From Actimicrobium sp035984655 (GTDB lineage: Bacteria > Pseudomonadota > Gammaproteobacteria > Burkholderiales > Burkholderiaceae_D): a stretch of DNA of 64,000 nucleotides. Below, in pieces: positions 53,399 to 62,278 of this stretch. The stretch lies in assembly GCF_035984655.1 (NCBI RefSeq), contig NZ_JAXCHT010000004.1, positions 124,001 to 188,000 on the forward strand, given 5' to 3'. Each line of letters opens with the position of its first letter. Position 1 is the stretch's first letter. A model generated the notes under the pieces. It was not told where the DNA came from and made no database searches. It was given only the letters and a program-made list of their open reading frames with translations. The translations under genes were made by a program, and so were the position numbers.

Positions 53399-54376
53399 AT
53401 GCAAAACAGTTTGTTGAAGCCACGTATTATCGAAGTCGAAGCATTGGGTGCCGGGCACGCCAAGGTTGTCATGGAGCCGTTCGAGCGTGGCTATGGCCAT
53501 ACGCTGGGCAATGCTCTTCGCCGCGTGCTGTTGTCATCGATGGTGGGATACGCACCGACCGAAGTAACAATCGCCGGTGTCGTACATGAATATTCGTCGC
53601 TGGATGGCGTGCAGGAAGACGTCGTCGACATGTTGTTGAACCTGAAAGGTGTCGTCTTCAAGTTGCACAATCGCGACGAAGTCACGCTGACCCTGAAAAA
53701 GGACGGCGAAGGCGCCGTCCTTGCTTCCGATATCGACTTGCCGCATGACGTCGAACTGATCAATCCGGACCACGTCATTGCGCATCTGACTGCTGGCGGC
53801 AAGCTGGACATGCAGATCAAGGTCGAAAAGGGCCGTGGTTATGTTCCTGGTAATGTGCGTCGGTTGGCTGAGGATGCCAACAAGACCATTGGCCGCATCA
53901 TTCTTGATGCATCCTTTTCGCCGGTTCGTCGGGTGTCGTACTTTGTTGAGTCTGCGCGCGTCGAACAGCGTACCGACCTCGACAAGTTGATCATCAACAT
54001 CGAGACAAACGGCGTGATTACGCCGGAAGAGGCGATTCGTCAGTCGGCCCGCGTACTCGTTGACCAGCTGAACGTGTTTGCCGCGCTCGAGGGAACAGAA
54101 GCAACCGCAGAGGCACCTTCCCGTGCACCGTCGGTGGATCCTATCCTGTTGCGTCCGGTCGATGATCTTGAGTTGACGGTCCGGTCGGCGAACTGCCTGA
54201 AAGCCGAAAATATCTATTACATCGGCGATCTGATTCAACGCAGCGAGAATGAGCTGTTGAAGACGCCAAATCTGGGCCGGAAATCGCTCAACGAAATCAA
54301 GGAAGTGCTTGCATCGCGTGGTTTGACGCTCGGTATGAAGCTGGAAAACTGGCCACCTGCCGGTTTGGAAAAATAA
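53399..54376 (+). CDS. rpoA: RNA polymerase alpha subunit
   Basis: A 325-residue subunit. The N-terminal dimerisation domain has PFERGYGHTLGNALRRVLLSSM (about 24-45); the C-terminal domain that binds UP elements and activators has LTVRSANCLKAENIYYIGDLI and LGRKSLNEIKEVLASRGLTLG. GAGG precedes the ATG. It lies 97 bp after rpsD behind a terminator-like hairpin, so it may have its own promoter; no strong one is visible. Confidence 0.98.
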   Translation: MQNSLLKPRIIEVEALGAGHAKVVMEPFERGYGHTLGNALRRVLLSSMVGYAPTEVTIAGVVHEYSSLDGVQEDVVDMLLNLKGVVFKLHNRDEVTLTLKKDGEGAVLASDIDLPHDVELINPDHVIAHLTAGGKLDMQIKVEKGRGYVPGNVRRLAEDANKTIGRIILDASFSPVRRVSYFVESARVEQRTDLDKLIINIETNGVITPEEAIRQSARVLVDQLNVFAALEGTEATAEAPSRAPSVDPILLRPVDDLELTVRSANCLKAENIYYIGDLIQRSENELLKTPNLGRKSLNEIKEVLASRGLTLGMKLENWPPAGLEK

Positions 54377-54392
54377 GTAGCTGTTTGCCTGA

Positions 54393-54420
54393 ACGTGGCC
54401 CATAATTCTGGCCTCGTTTT
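54393..54420 (+). promoter_or_regulatory. Hairpin between rpoA and rplQ
   Basis: ACGTGGCC (54393-54400) pairs with GGCCTCGT (54410-54417) with one T-T mismatch, followed by TTTT. A weak terminator or attenuator. Confidence 0.45.
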
Positions 54421-54524
54421 GGTGCTGTCATCAACCCAGAATTTCACACATACCGGCCCGCGGCGTCTATTTTCGGATGCCGATCGAAGAGCTGGATTAA
54501 TATTAAACACTGAAAGGTATCACC

Positions 54525-54920
54525 ATGCGTCATCGTCACGGTCTTCGTAAATTAAATCGCACGTCGTCACATCGCCTCGCCATGCTCCGCAACATGACCG
54601 TTTCCCTGTTGCGCCATGAGGCCATCAAAACAACGGTACCGAAAGCCAAGGAATTGCGTCGGGTCATCGAGCCAATCCTGACCCTGGGCAAAACCGACAC
54701 GCTGGCCAACAAGCGCCTCGCGTTCAACCGACTGCGCGACCGCGAAATGGTCGTCAAGCTGTTCGCCGAGCTGGGTCCGCGCTACGCGAATCGCAATGGT
54801 GGTTACTTGCGTATCCTGAAAATGGGCTTCCGCGTTGGTGACAATGCACCGATGGCTTACATCGAGCTGTTGGATCGTCCGACTGACACGGAAGCAGTTG
54901 AAGTCGACGAAGCAGAATAA
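54525..54920 (+). CDS. rplQ: 50S ribosomal protein L17
   Basis: A 131-residue protein: MRHRHGLRKLNRTSSHRLAMLRNM and the C-terminal GDNAPMAYIELLDRPTDTEAVEV. Last gene of the ribosomal block. Confidence 0.98.
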   Translation: MRHRHGLRKLNRTSSHRLAMLRNMTVSLLRHEAIKTTVPKAKELRRVIEPILTLGKTDTLANKRLAFNRLRDREMVVKLFAELGPRYANRNGGYLRILKMGFRVGDNAPMAYIELLDRPTDTEAVEVDEAE

Positions 54921-54942
54921 CTGCTTGAGCAGTTAGCTATAA

Positions 54943-54966
54943 AGCCAGGCGATGCCTGGCTTTTTC
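54943..54966 (+). terminator. Terminator after rplQ
   Basis: AGCCAGGC-GAT-GCCTGGCT (54943-54961) followed by TTTTCG closes the alpha block. Confidence 0.9.
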
Positions 54967-55219
54967 GTTTCTGGCCGCAACTGCCATTTTGTCCCGGCCT
55001 GAGGAAATGGCTTCTTTGCTCAGGCTGTTGAGGCAGCGATCAAAAATCTGTCAGGACCAAGGTGCTCGCGTGACCAACAGCAGCGCAAGTGAAAAGCGTA
55101 TTGCGGCATCGGCCGTGCCCGGCCATGCGCCCAAAGCGTTCGCCAGGTTGATGTGGCAAGATGTGCGCGTGCTGGCTGTGTCCACATGCGGCTTCGTTCG
55201 ACTATCCGGAAAAACCTCA

Positions 55220-57004
55220 ATGTTCAAACATTCATTACGCCGTAGCCTGCACGATTTCGTCATTATCCTGGCAATGATTCTGGGCCTCGGCATTGTGAGC
55301 ACAGCCGCAAGAGCTGGGGATGATTACCTCGAGCCCGAGCGCGCCTTTCAGTTTTCGGCCGTGATGACAACGCCAAAGCTCGCAATAGTGACCTACCGGA
55401 TCGCGGATGGGTATTACATGTACCGTGAGCGCTTCAGCTTCAAGGTCGATAGTGGAAGTGCGGGCGTCCCGAATTTTCCGGCGCCGTTGATGAAGTTTGA
55501 CAAAACCTTCCAGCGTAACGTCGAGACCTACCGCGGCAGCGTGATGATCGAGGTTCCGGTCGACGCCAACGGCAGCTTTACCCTCACCGCGATTGGGCAA
55601 GGTTGCGCGGACGCGGGCCTGTGCTATGCGCCACAGGAGAGCAAAGCGATACTCTCGACAACAGCCTTGGCGGCACCTCTGCAATCTGCTTCGAATTCGG
55701 GCCCATCTGCCGATTTTCCGCGAACCGGAGCGGCGGCATCGGACGACACAGGACGCATTGAGACTGTTTTGCGCAGCGGGCGCCTGCTTCTAATCCTGCC
55801 GTTGTTCTTTCTGCTGGGACTGGGGCTCTCGTTTACGCCGTGTGTCTTGCCGATGGTGCCGATTTTGTCTGCCATCATCGTGGGTGAGGGAGCCACGGTG
55901 GGACGCACGCGGGGCTTCATCCTGTCACTCAACTATGCGTTGGGGATGGCGATTGTGTACACCGCGCTCGGTATTGCTGCCGGCCTAATCGGTGAAGGGC
56001 TTGCTGCAACGCTGCAGAATCCGTGGATCCTGGGAGGATTCGCACTGTTGATGGTTGGATTGGCGCTGTCGATGTTTGACGTGTACCAGTTGCAAATGCC
56101 CGCGTTCGTGCAGGAGCGGCTGATGACAACCTCCGGTCAGCAACGCCCCGGAAAACTACTGGGTGTGTTTGCGATGGGTTCGCTGTCGGCATTGATCGTC
56201 GGGCCCTGCGTGGCCGCACCGTTGGCGGGTGCATTGGTTTACATCAGCCAGACGCGCGACGTCACGCTAGGTGGCTCGGCACTGTTCGCGATGGCCGCTG
56301 GCATGAGTGTGCCACTTCTGCTCGTTGGAATTTCTGCCGGCGCCTTGCTGCCGCGCGCCGGCGCCTGGATGGCGGAGGTAAAGCGCTTCTTTGGCGTGCT
56401 GATGCTCGCGGTGGCGCTGTGGATGGTGACGCCGATACTGCCGCTCGCGCTGCAAATGCTGGCCTGGATGGGGCTCGCGCTCGGTTACGGGGCATACCTG
56501 TTATTTGCCACGCGAACTGGGTGGGTGGGCAAGGCGTTGGGTATTGGCTTCGCCGCTGTCGGCCTGTTGGAACTGGTCGGCGTGGCAACGGGAGGGCGGG
56601 ATGTCCTGGAGCCACTCGGGCATCTATCTTCGTCACGATCCCCGCCGCTCACTTTTACGCGCGTCAAATCAAGCGTGGAACTCGACCTGGCCTTGCGCAA
56701 TAACCCTGGCAAGGTGGTCATGCTCGATTTCTATGCGGACTGGTGTGTCTCCTGCAAGGAAATGGAGAAACTGACGTTCACAGCGCAAGCCATACGCGCC
56801 AGCCTTGACCGCATGGTTGTGCTGCAAGCGGACGTAACGGCGAACAATGCGGACGACAAGGCCCTGTTGAAACGATTTCATTTGTTCGGACCGCCAGGGA
56901 TCCTGTTTTTCAAGCAAGGAAGTGAATTAGCCAATGCGCGGGTCATCGGCTATCAGCCGCCTGACAAATTCGCTCAGTCGCTAAGTGTGATTGGCGATCT
57001 TTGA
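55220..57004 (+). CDS. dsbD: Thiol:disulfide interchange protein DsbD
   Basis: A 594-residue inner-membrane protein that passes electrons from cytoplasmic thioredoxin to periplasmic DsbC, CcmG and related proteins. All six Cys residues are present: Cys129 and Cys135 (QGCADAGLCY) in the periplasmic N-domain, Cys208 (FTPCVLP) and Cys330 (VGPCVAAP) in the eight-helix core, and Cys509/Cys512 (DWCVSCK) in the thioredoxin-like C-domain. Signal peptide residues 1-32 end in AARA, which decides ATG 55220; the frame is open to 54989 but the extra 77 residues resemble nothing. The frequent neighbour cutA is absent. Confidence 0.95.
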   Translation: MFKHSLRRSLHDFVIILAMILGLGIVSTAARAGDDYLEPERAFQFSAVMTTPKLAIVTYRIADGYYMYRERFSFKVDSGSAGVPNFPAPLMKFDKTFQRNVETYRGSVMIEVPVDANGSFTLTAIGQGCADAGLCYAPQESKAILSTTALAAPLQSASNSGPSADFPRTGAAASDDTGRIETVLRSGRLLLILPLFFLLGLGLSFTPCVLPMVPILSAIIVGEGATVGRTRGFILSLNYALGMAIVYTALGIAAGLIGEGLAATLQNPWILGGFALLMVGLALSMFDVYQLQMPAFVQERLMTTSGQQRPGKLLGVFAMGSLSALIVGPCVAAPLAGALVYISQTRDVTLGGSALFAMAAGMSVPLLLVGISAGALLPRAGAWMAEVKRFFGVLMLAVALWMVTPILPLALQMLAWMGLALGYGAYLLFATRTGWVGKALGIGFAAVGLLELVGVATGGRDVLEPLGHLSSSRSPPLTFTRVKSSVELDLALRNNPGKVVMLDFYADWCVSCKEMEKLTFTAQAIRASLDRMVVLQADVTANNADDKALLKRFHLFGPPGILFFKQGSELANARVIGYQPPDKFAQSLSVIGDL

Positions 57005-57110
57005 CCCGTATCAATTGATCGGTCGGCGGTTATTTGCATAGAGGGGAAAAATCGTTGAGCGATCCCTTTGGCAAAGCTATAGTTGACTTCTTTTCATCAG
57101 GGAGACAGCT

Positions 57111-57749
57111 ATGACACTGCGTTTAGGCGATACCGCCCCCGATTTCGAACAAGACAGTTCAATCGGAAGGATCAAGTTCCACGAATGGGCTGGCGACGCG
57201 TGGGTGGTGCTGTTTTCGCATCCCGCCGACTTTACCCCGGTCTGCACCACAGAACTTGGCCTGACTGCCAAGCTCAAGCCCGAATTCGACAAGCGCAATG
57301 TCAAGGCAATTGCGCTATCGGTTGATGCGGCGGATAAACATCTGCAATGGATCAAGGACATCGAGCAAACCCAGCACACTGTGGTGGGATTTCCCATCAT
57401 TGCCGATGCCGACAAGTCGGTCGCGGAACTGTACGACATGATTCATCCGAACCAGTCGGAGACCATGACAGTGCGTTCACTGTTCGTGATCGATCCTCGC
57501 AAAAAGGTGCGCCTGATGATTACGTATCCAATGAGCACCGGCCGTAATTTCGACGAAGTGTTACGCGTGATTGACGCACTTCAGCTCACCGATGCCTATA
57601 CCGTCGCGACGCCGGGAAATTGGCGCGATGGCGATGATGTGATCATTCCCCTGTCGATTCAGGATGAGGCGGTCATCAAGCAAAAATACCCGAAGGGCTA
57701 CGTCGCCGCCAAGCCTTACTTGCGCATCACGCCGCAGCCGAACAAGTAA
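57111..57749 (+). CDS. 1-Cys peroxiredoxin (Prx6 type)
   Basis: A 212-residue peroxide-reducing enzyme. The active-site loop is HPADFTPVCTTEL with peroxidatic Cys45, and this is the only Cys in the protein, so no intramolecular disulfide can form. The C-terminal half with RSLFVIDPRKKVRLMITYPMSTGRNFDEVLRVIDALQ and KGYVAAKPYLRITP identifies the Prx6 subfamily. AGGGAG lies seven bases before the ATG. It follows dsbD at 106 bp. Confidence 0.94.
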   Translation: MTLRLGDTAPDFEQDSSIGRIKFHEWAGDAWVVLFSHPADFTPVCTTELGLTAKLKPEFDKRNVKAIALSVDAADKHLQWIKDIEQTQHTVVGFPIIADADKSVAELYDMIHPNQSETMTVRSLFVIDPRKKVRLMITYPMSTGRNFDEVLRVIDALQLTDAYTVATPGNWRDGDDVIIPLSIQDEAVIKQKYPKGYVAAKPYLRITPQPNK

Positions 57750-57790
57750 CCTTGCCCGGGTAAATGCAGAACGTGGCTGTGTCTGCCCGG

Positions 57791-58888
57791 TTACTCGTCG
57801 AGATAATGTTTGCGGCGGAAAAACAGCAGCAAGCCGATCACAATCACTGCCATGCTGCCCATCGTCAGCCAAAAGCCCTGCGGATTGGTCAACAGCGGCA
57901 TGACCTGGAAATTCATGCCGAAAATCCCGGTGATCAGCGTCAACGGCATGAACAACGCGGTGATTACGGTCAGGGTGCGGACGATCTCGCTGGTCCGGTG
58001 CGACATCGCCGAAAAGTGAATCTGCACGGCTGATTCAATGGACGACTCAAGGCGCCGCGCGTGCCCGAGAACGCGCGCCACATGTTCAATCACATCATTG
58101 ACACGCACCAGCAGCAGGTCCTTGGCGCGGTCGTCTTCGCCCTGACGTACGCTGTCGACAAAGTGATCCCGCAATTCCTGCAGGGCGTCGTGCTGTTCTT
58201 CACACAGATGGTCCAGTTTGCGCAAGGCGATGCGCGCGTCAAGCAGCGCCATCCAGTCCTTGAAGGGCCGCTGTGCGTCGAGCAGGGCGCGCTGCCAGCG
58301 ATCGATCTGGTCGGTCAGCGGCTGGCGCAGGGCGAGGTATTGATCCACCATGGCGTTGAGCAGGCGCAGCATCAATTCCTGTGGCGAGGCCGGCAGGTGC
58401 ATGCTGTGACTGCCGCCGTTAAGGTTCTGACGATATTCAAGCATGCGCGTACGGGCCGCGTCGATGGTCCGGCTCTGATCACCGTGCACCGTAATCAGGA
58501 CGCGATCGGTGACGAAAAAGGTGACCGGTTGCGTCAGCAGATCGATCAGCGCTGCCGGTATTTTTCTGGTCGCCCGGCTCGGCTCCGGGGGCGACGTTGA
58601 AGCGGCGCCATCAAGGGTGGCGGCGAGCGAAAGCTTGCGGAAAACCACCATTTCATAATCATGCGTCGAGTCAAAATAGGATGGGTGCAGCAGGTTCATC
58701 GCATCCGTCATGTGCAGGTCGTAAATGGCAACGCCGGTAATGCGTTCGATTTCGTTTCGCCATGCATCCGGATCGGCAGCTATCTCATCGAGCCTGGCGT
58801 CAATCCATACGAATCCTTTCGCCGGCAGCCCGGTCGTGCCCACTACGCACGGGGTCACACTGTGTTCAGTGATCTGGAAGATGTCCAT
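57791..58888 (-). CDS. CorA/ZntB-family divalent cation transporter
   Basis: A 365-residue membrane transporter. The long cytoplasmic N-domain (residues 1-300) is helical at its end. Two transmembrane helices follow, and the pore signature GMN is at 324-326 (GIFGMNFQV). The charged RRKHYLDE end faces the cytoplasm. Family members move Mg2+, Co2+ or Zn2+; FGMN rather than YGMN and the lack of a CorA-type acidic loop leave the ion open. It overlaps the sterol desaturase-like gene upstream by 23 bases. Confidence 0.88.
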   Translation of the reverse strand: MDIFQITEHSVTPCVVGTTGLPAKGFVWIDARLDEIAADPDAWRNEIERITGVAIYDLHMTDAMNLLHPSYFDSTHDYEMVVFRKLSLAATLDGAASTSPPEPSRATRKIPAALIDLLTQPVTFFVTDRVLITVHGDQSRTIDAARTRMLEYRQNLNGGSHSMHLPASPQELMLRLLNAMVDQYLALRQPLTDQIDRWQRALLDAQRPFKDWMALLDARIALRKLDHLCEEQHDALQELRDHFVDSVRQGEDDRAKDLLLVRVNDVIEHVARVLGHARRLESSIESAVQIHFSAMSHRTSEIVRTLTVITALFMPLTLITGIFGMNFQVMPLLTNPQGFWLTMGSMAVIVIGLLLFFRRKHYLDE

Positions 58889-60125
58889 GTACTTTTCTGT
58901 GCAGGTTAAATAATTTCCACGTCATGGCCAGTGAGGCGACGCACCACGCAACGATGACGACCTGATAGGAGGGCGTCAGCGGCACACCGCCGAACCACGC
59001 CTGCGTCGACAGGATCGCCGCAGCCGTCGCAACCAGTCGCAAACTTTCGAGCAGGCGATAGTGCGACGATTCCTGTTGCATCAGTCCGCCCACAATCCAG
59101 AGGCCTCCGATCAGCCAGCCGGCATACAGAAGCGTGAGGGGCATCGATAAGGTTGCGTGCGCTGCAAGAAAATGCGTTGTCACCAACAGCAGCAGACTGA
59201 ACTGCATCAGACAATAAGCCAGCGACGCGGTTGATAACGGTGGATGAAACACTTCGCGGCGGATATCGAAAGCGGCGCCTGGCCAGCGTGCCGCCACATC
59301 GGCCGGCCTCCAGCCCGGTCGCGCCACCCAGACCTTGAGCTTGTCCAGGAAGCGGCTCGCGTGCCATGCATCGAACCAGAGCGAGCGATACACGTCCAGA
59401 TTCGCGATCAGCGGATTCCAGCTGCGTAGTGGACTGCGTGTTCCGTAAACCACCGGCTCATCGACGTGTTCTTCAACGAAGGTGCCGAACCATCGATCCC
59501 ACAGGATCAGGATGCCGCCATAATTCTTGTCGAGGTAGATGTCGTTGACGCCGTGATGGGCGCGGTGATTCGAAGGCGACACGAATACGCGATCAAACCA
59601 GCCGAGCCTGCCAATCTGTTCGGTATGGACCCAGAATTGATACAGTAAATCGATCAGGGCGATGACAATGAACACCTCGACCGGAACGCCGATGAGTGCC
59701 AATGGCAAATAAAAGATCCAGGACAAGAACGCGCCGGTGCTGGTTTGCCGCAATGCTGTCGACAGGTTGTACGCTTCACTTTGATGGTGCACCACATGCG
59801 CGGCCCAGAGCACGTTGACTTCATGCCCCATCCGGTGCAGCCAGTAATAACAGAAATCGTAGAGCAACAGGCCCAGCACCCAGACCCACACACTCGTGGG
59901 AGACAGGTTGAACAACGCGATATGGGCGACCATCCAGGCATAAATGCCGACCTGAAAAATCTTGAAGAACGCTCCGGAGACCTGGCTCATGACACCGAGG
60001 CTGATGCTGTTGATCGCATCATTGGCGCGATAGCCGGTCCGTCCGCGCAGGTGCCCGATAAGTAATTCTGCAAAGATCAGCAGGAAGAACACCGGGGTCG
60101 CCAGTGTGATGACTTTCTCTTGCAT
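58866..60125 (-). CDS. Sterol desaturase/fatty acid hydroxylase superfamily protein
   Basis: A 419-residue integral membrane di-iron oxygenase. The His boxes are HRMGH (about 116-120), HVVHH (about 129-133) and HRAHH (about 208-212). Four N-terminal hydrophobic segments surround them. The C-terminal 130 residues add further membrane helices (MQFSLLLLVTTHFLAA, LLYAGWLIGGLWIVGGL), an extension not found in the shortest members. The substrate cannot be predicted; bacterial members act on fatty acids, carotenoids or hopanoids. It follows hemB by 48 bp and overlaps the corA-like gene. Confidence 0.88.
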   Translation of the reverse strand: MQEKVITLATPVFFLLIFAELLIGHLRGRTGYRANDAINSISLGVMSQVSGAFFKIFQVGIYAWMVAHIALFNLSPTSVWVWVLGLLLYDFCYYWLHRMGHEVNVLWAAHVVHHQSEAYNLSTALRQTSTGAFLSWIFYLPLALIGVPVEVFIVIALIDLLYQFWVHTEQIGRLGWFDRVFVSPSNHRAHHGVNDIYLDKNYGGILILWDRWFGTFVEEHVDEPVVYGTRSPLRSWNPLIANLDVYRSLWFDAWHASRFLDKLKVWVARPGWRPADVAARWPGAAFDIRREVFHPPLSTASLAYCLMQFSLLLLVTTHFLAAHATLSMPLTLLYAGWLIGGLWIVGGLMQQESSHYRLLESLRLVATAAAILSTQAWFGGVPLTPSYQVVIVAWCVASLAMTWKLFNLHRKVHGHLPDH

Positions 60126-60173
60126 CGGGTGTCTCCGCGCCGGCTTGGCCGGTCATTTTCAATTCAGACTGCG

Positions 60174-61187
60174 TTACCCGAGCTTCAGGCGTCGTGCAAC
60201 GTCCAGCGCAAAATAGGTCAACACGCCGTCGGCGCCGGCACGCTTGAACGCGATCATCGCTTCCATCATGACCTTGTCATGATCCAGCCAGCCATTTTCG
60301 GAAGCCGCCTTGATCATCGCGTATTCACCGCTGACCTGATAGGCGAACGTCGGCACCTTGAATTCATCCTTGACGCGACGGACAATATCCAGATAGGGCA
60401 TGCCGGGCTTGACCATGACCATGTCAGCACCCTCGTCCAGATCGAGTCCGACTTCCCGCAGTGCCTCGTCGCTGTTGGACGGATCAATCTGATAGGTTGC
60501 CTTGTTGCTCTTGCCCAGATTGGCGCTCGAGCCCACCGCGTCGCGGAAAGGACCATAAAACGCCGAGGCGAATTTGGCGGAGTACGCCATGATGCGCGTA
60601 TGAATGAATTGGTTTGCCTCCAGCGCCATGCGGATCGCGCCAATGCGGCCATCCATCATGTCGGATGGCGCCACGATATCGACGCCGGCGGTTGCCTGGG
60701 TGAGCGCCTGGCGAACCAGCAGCTCGCAGGTTTCATCGTTGAGTACGTAGCCGTCGGCGTTGATCACGCCATCCTGGCCATGACTGGTGTAGGGGTCGAG
60801 CGCGACATCGGTCATGATGCCCAATTCAGGGTAACGCCGCTTCAATTCCTTGACCGCGCGCGGGATCAGTCCATCGGGATTGGTCGCCTCGATGCCGTCT
60901 GGTGTTTTTAGGGAATTGTTTATGACCGGGAAAAGCGCCAGGGCGGGAATGCCCAGCGCGACGCATTCTTCGGCCACGCCAAGAAGCTCATCGATCGACA
61001 GTCGCTCGACCCCTGGCATCGAGGCAATCTTCTCGCGCTGGTTGCGGCCCTCCTGAATGAAAACCGGATAGATCAGATCGGATGCGGTCAGTACATGCTC
61101 GCGCATCATCGCCCGCGAAAAGGCATCCTTGCGCATACGGCGCATGCGAACGGCAGGAAATTGGCGGGGTTTCAGAATGTTTGTCAT
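60174..61187 (-). CDS. hemB: Delta-aminolevulinic acid dehydratase (porphobilinogen synthase)
   Basis: A 337-residue enzyme condensing two 5-aminolevulinates to porphobilinogen in haem synthesis. Schiff-base lysines are Lys205 (YSAKFAS) and Lys260 (MVKPGMPYLD). The metal-site segment DVALDPYTSHGQDG (127-140) carries Asp instead of Cys, so it is the magnesium-dependent, zinc-independent type. The haem supply fits the cytochromes in the window. TATACT on the minus strand at 61226-61231 is the probable -10 box; the -35 is poor. Confidence 0.97.
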   Translation of the reverse strand: MTNILKPRQFPAVRMRRMRKDAFSRAMMREHVLTASDLIYPVFIQEGRNQREKIASMPGVERLSIDELLGVAEECVALGIPALALFPVINNSLKTPDGIEATNPDGLIPRAVKELKRRYPELGIMTDVALDPYTSHGQDGVINADGYVLNDETCELLVRQALTQATAGVDIVAPSDMMDGRIGAIRMALEANQFIHTRIMAYSAKFASAFYGPFRDAVGSSANLGKSNKATYQIDPSNSDEALREVGLDLDEGADMVMVKPGMPYLDIVRRVKDEFKVPTFAYQVSGEYAMIKAASENGWLDHDKVMMEAMIAFKRAGADGVLTYFALDVARRLKLG

Positions 61188-61269
61188 GATTGCGTTACCG
61201 GGTTAAAAGCAGTCAGGTTAGGCGCAGTATATCTTCGCGGAGGGGCCGGAACTAATTGAGAATCACGCT

Positions 61270-61391
61270 CTCATAGCAGCAGGTGATGTATTTCACCTCC
61301 CGCTTCTCCTCCCTGAGCGGGGCCGTATCGTACAACTTGCGATAAGGCGTTCATGCCCTGGAGTTATTCCCCTTTCTCCAGGGTTTTTTTT
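61270..61391 (+). ncRNA. Predicted small RNA between hemB and engB with anti-Shine-Dalgarno loop
   Basis: Four consecutive hairpins are visible on the plus strand: AGGTGA/TCACCT (61281-61298), CCCGCT/AGCGGG (61299-61321) with an 11-base loop TCTCCTCCCTG, TATCG/CGATA (61326-61344), and a perfect terminator CCCTGGAG/CTCCAGGG with eight T residues (61356-61391). The T-run lies on the plus-strand side, so it cannot serve engB or hemB, which are both on the minus strand; a plus-strand transcript is the only user. Two CCTCC elements (at 61296 and 61308) could pair with ribosome binding sites of target mRNAs. The position, ending just after the engB stop in convergent direction, equals that of Spot 42 (spf) in enterobacteria. 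The 5' end is uncertain and no clear promoter is recognised. I recall a conserved betaproteobacterial sRNA family (BTSR1) but cannot confirm identity. Confidence 0.72.
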
Positions 61392-61396
61392 CGTCC

Positions 61397-62104
61397 CTAA
61401 TTTGCCGTGTCGGCGGGCGCTTCGGCCGTCGGCGCCAGTGGCGGCGTCAGGCCCACCAGTGCTGAAATGCGTGCATCGGCTTCTTCGAGACCGGTTCGTT
61501 TCAAGGCCGAAAACAGTTGTGCGGTAAACGGGAAGGGTTTTCCTTCGTCATCCGTGTAGCTGGCCAACACGCTGCGCGCGACGCGCAACGCGTTCGTCGC
61601 GTCATTGCGGTTGAGCTTGTCGGCCTTGGTCAGGATGCAGTGAATCGGCTTGCCGGTCGGCGCGAACCACTCCAGCATTTGAATATCCAGATCCGTGAAT
61701 GGCCGGCGCACGTCGATGATCAGCACCAGCGCGGCGAGCTGTTCGCGGCGTTGCACGTAATCACCCAGCAGCTCCTGCCAGTGCAGCTTGGCCGAACCCG
61801 AGACCTCCGCATAGCCATAGCCTGGCAAGTCGACGAGCAGCGCCCGAATCTCGTCGACCTTGGTTTCGTCCTTGCGGTGCTGATTGATCTGCGCGCCGCC
61901 GATCGAGAAATAGTTGATGTGTTGTGTACGCCCGGGTGTCTTCGAGGCAAATGCGAGCTTCTTTTGATTGCACAGGATATTGATCGCGGTTGATTTGCCC
62001 GCGTTGGAGCGGCCGGCAAACGCGATTTCTGGCACTTGCGTTGTTGGCAAATCACGGAGGTGATTCACCGTGGTGAAAAAACGGGCTTGCCAAAGTTGGG
62101 ACAT
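61397..62104 (-). CDS. engB: Ribosome biogenesis GTP-binding protein EngB/YsxC
   Basis: A 235-residue GTPase needed for large-subunit assembly. G1 GRSNAGKS is at 31-38, G3 DLPGYGYAEV starts at 92, and G4 TKAD is at 159-162; TPGRTQHINYF is the switch I region. Start MSQLWQARFFTTVNHLRDLP matches homologues; the frame is open 27 codons further upstream. No Shine-Dalgarno precedes the ATG. A short Ala/Pro tail follows LVGLTPP. Confidence 0.95.
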   Translation of the reverse strand: MSQLWQARFFTTVNHLRDLPTTQVPEIAFAGRSNAGKSTAINILCNQKKLAFASKTPGRTQHINYFSIGGAQINQHRKDETKVDEIRALLVDLPGYGYAEVSGSAKLHWQELLGDYVQRREQLAALVLIIDVRRPFTDLDIQMLEWFAPTGKPIHCILTKADKLNRNDATNALRVARSVLASYTDDEGKPFPFTAQLFSALKRTGLEEADARISALVGLTPPLAPTAEAPADTAN

Positions 62105-62278
62105 AGGTGGACAGAAAATGCGGTGGGAAGGGCGAAAATGCCAGCAAGCTATTGTACAATACGCTGCTATGCATGGACGAGGCATTGCCTCAACATTATG
62201 CAGAACAGGATCCGCGCCACAGTGATCGCGCGAACGCCATCAGGGCAGAATTTTAAAATCAAGTCTCAGGGTGTTTGA

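Noticed and set aside
54989..55219. 77-residue extension of dsbD or a cutA remnant
   Set aside because: The extension precedes a clear signal peptide; I find no CutA-like sequence in any frame.
61356..61391. Terminator serving engB or hemB
   Set aside because: The T-run is on the plus strand after the stem; read from the minus strand it is an A-run before the stem, so it cannot terminate engB, and hemB starts elsewhere.
61200..61391. 6S RNA (ssrS)
   Set aside because: It lacks the long double-stranded rod with a central bubble; instead it has several short hairpins and a CU-rich loop.
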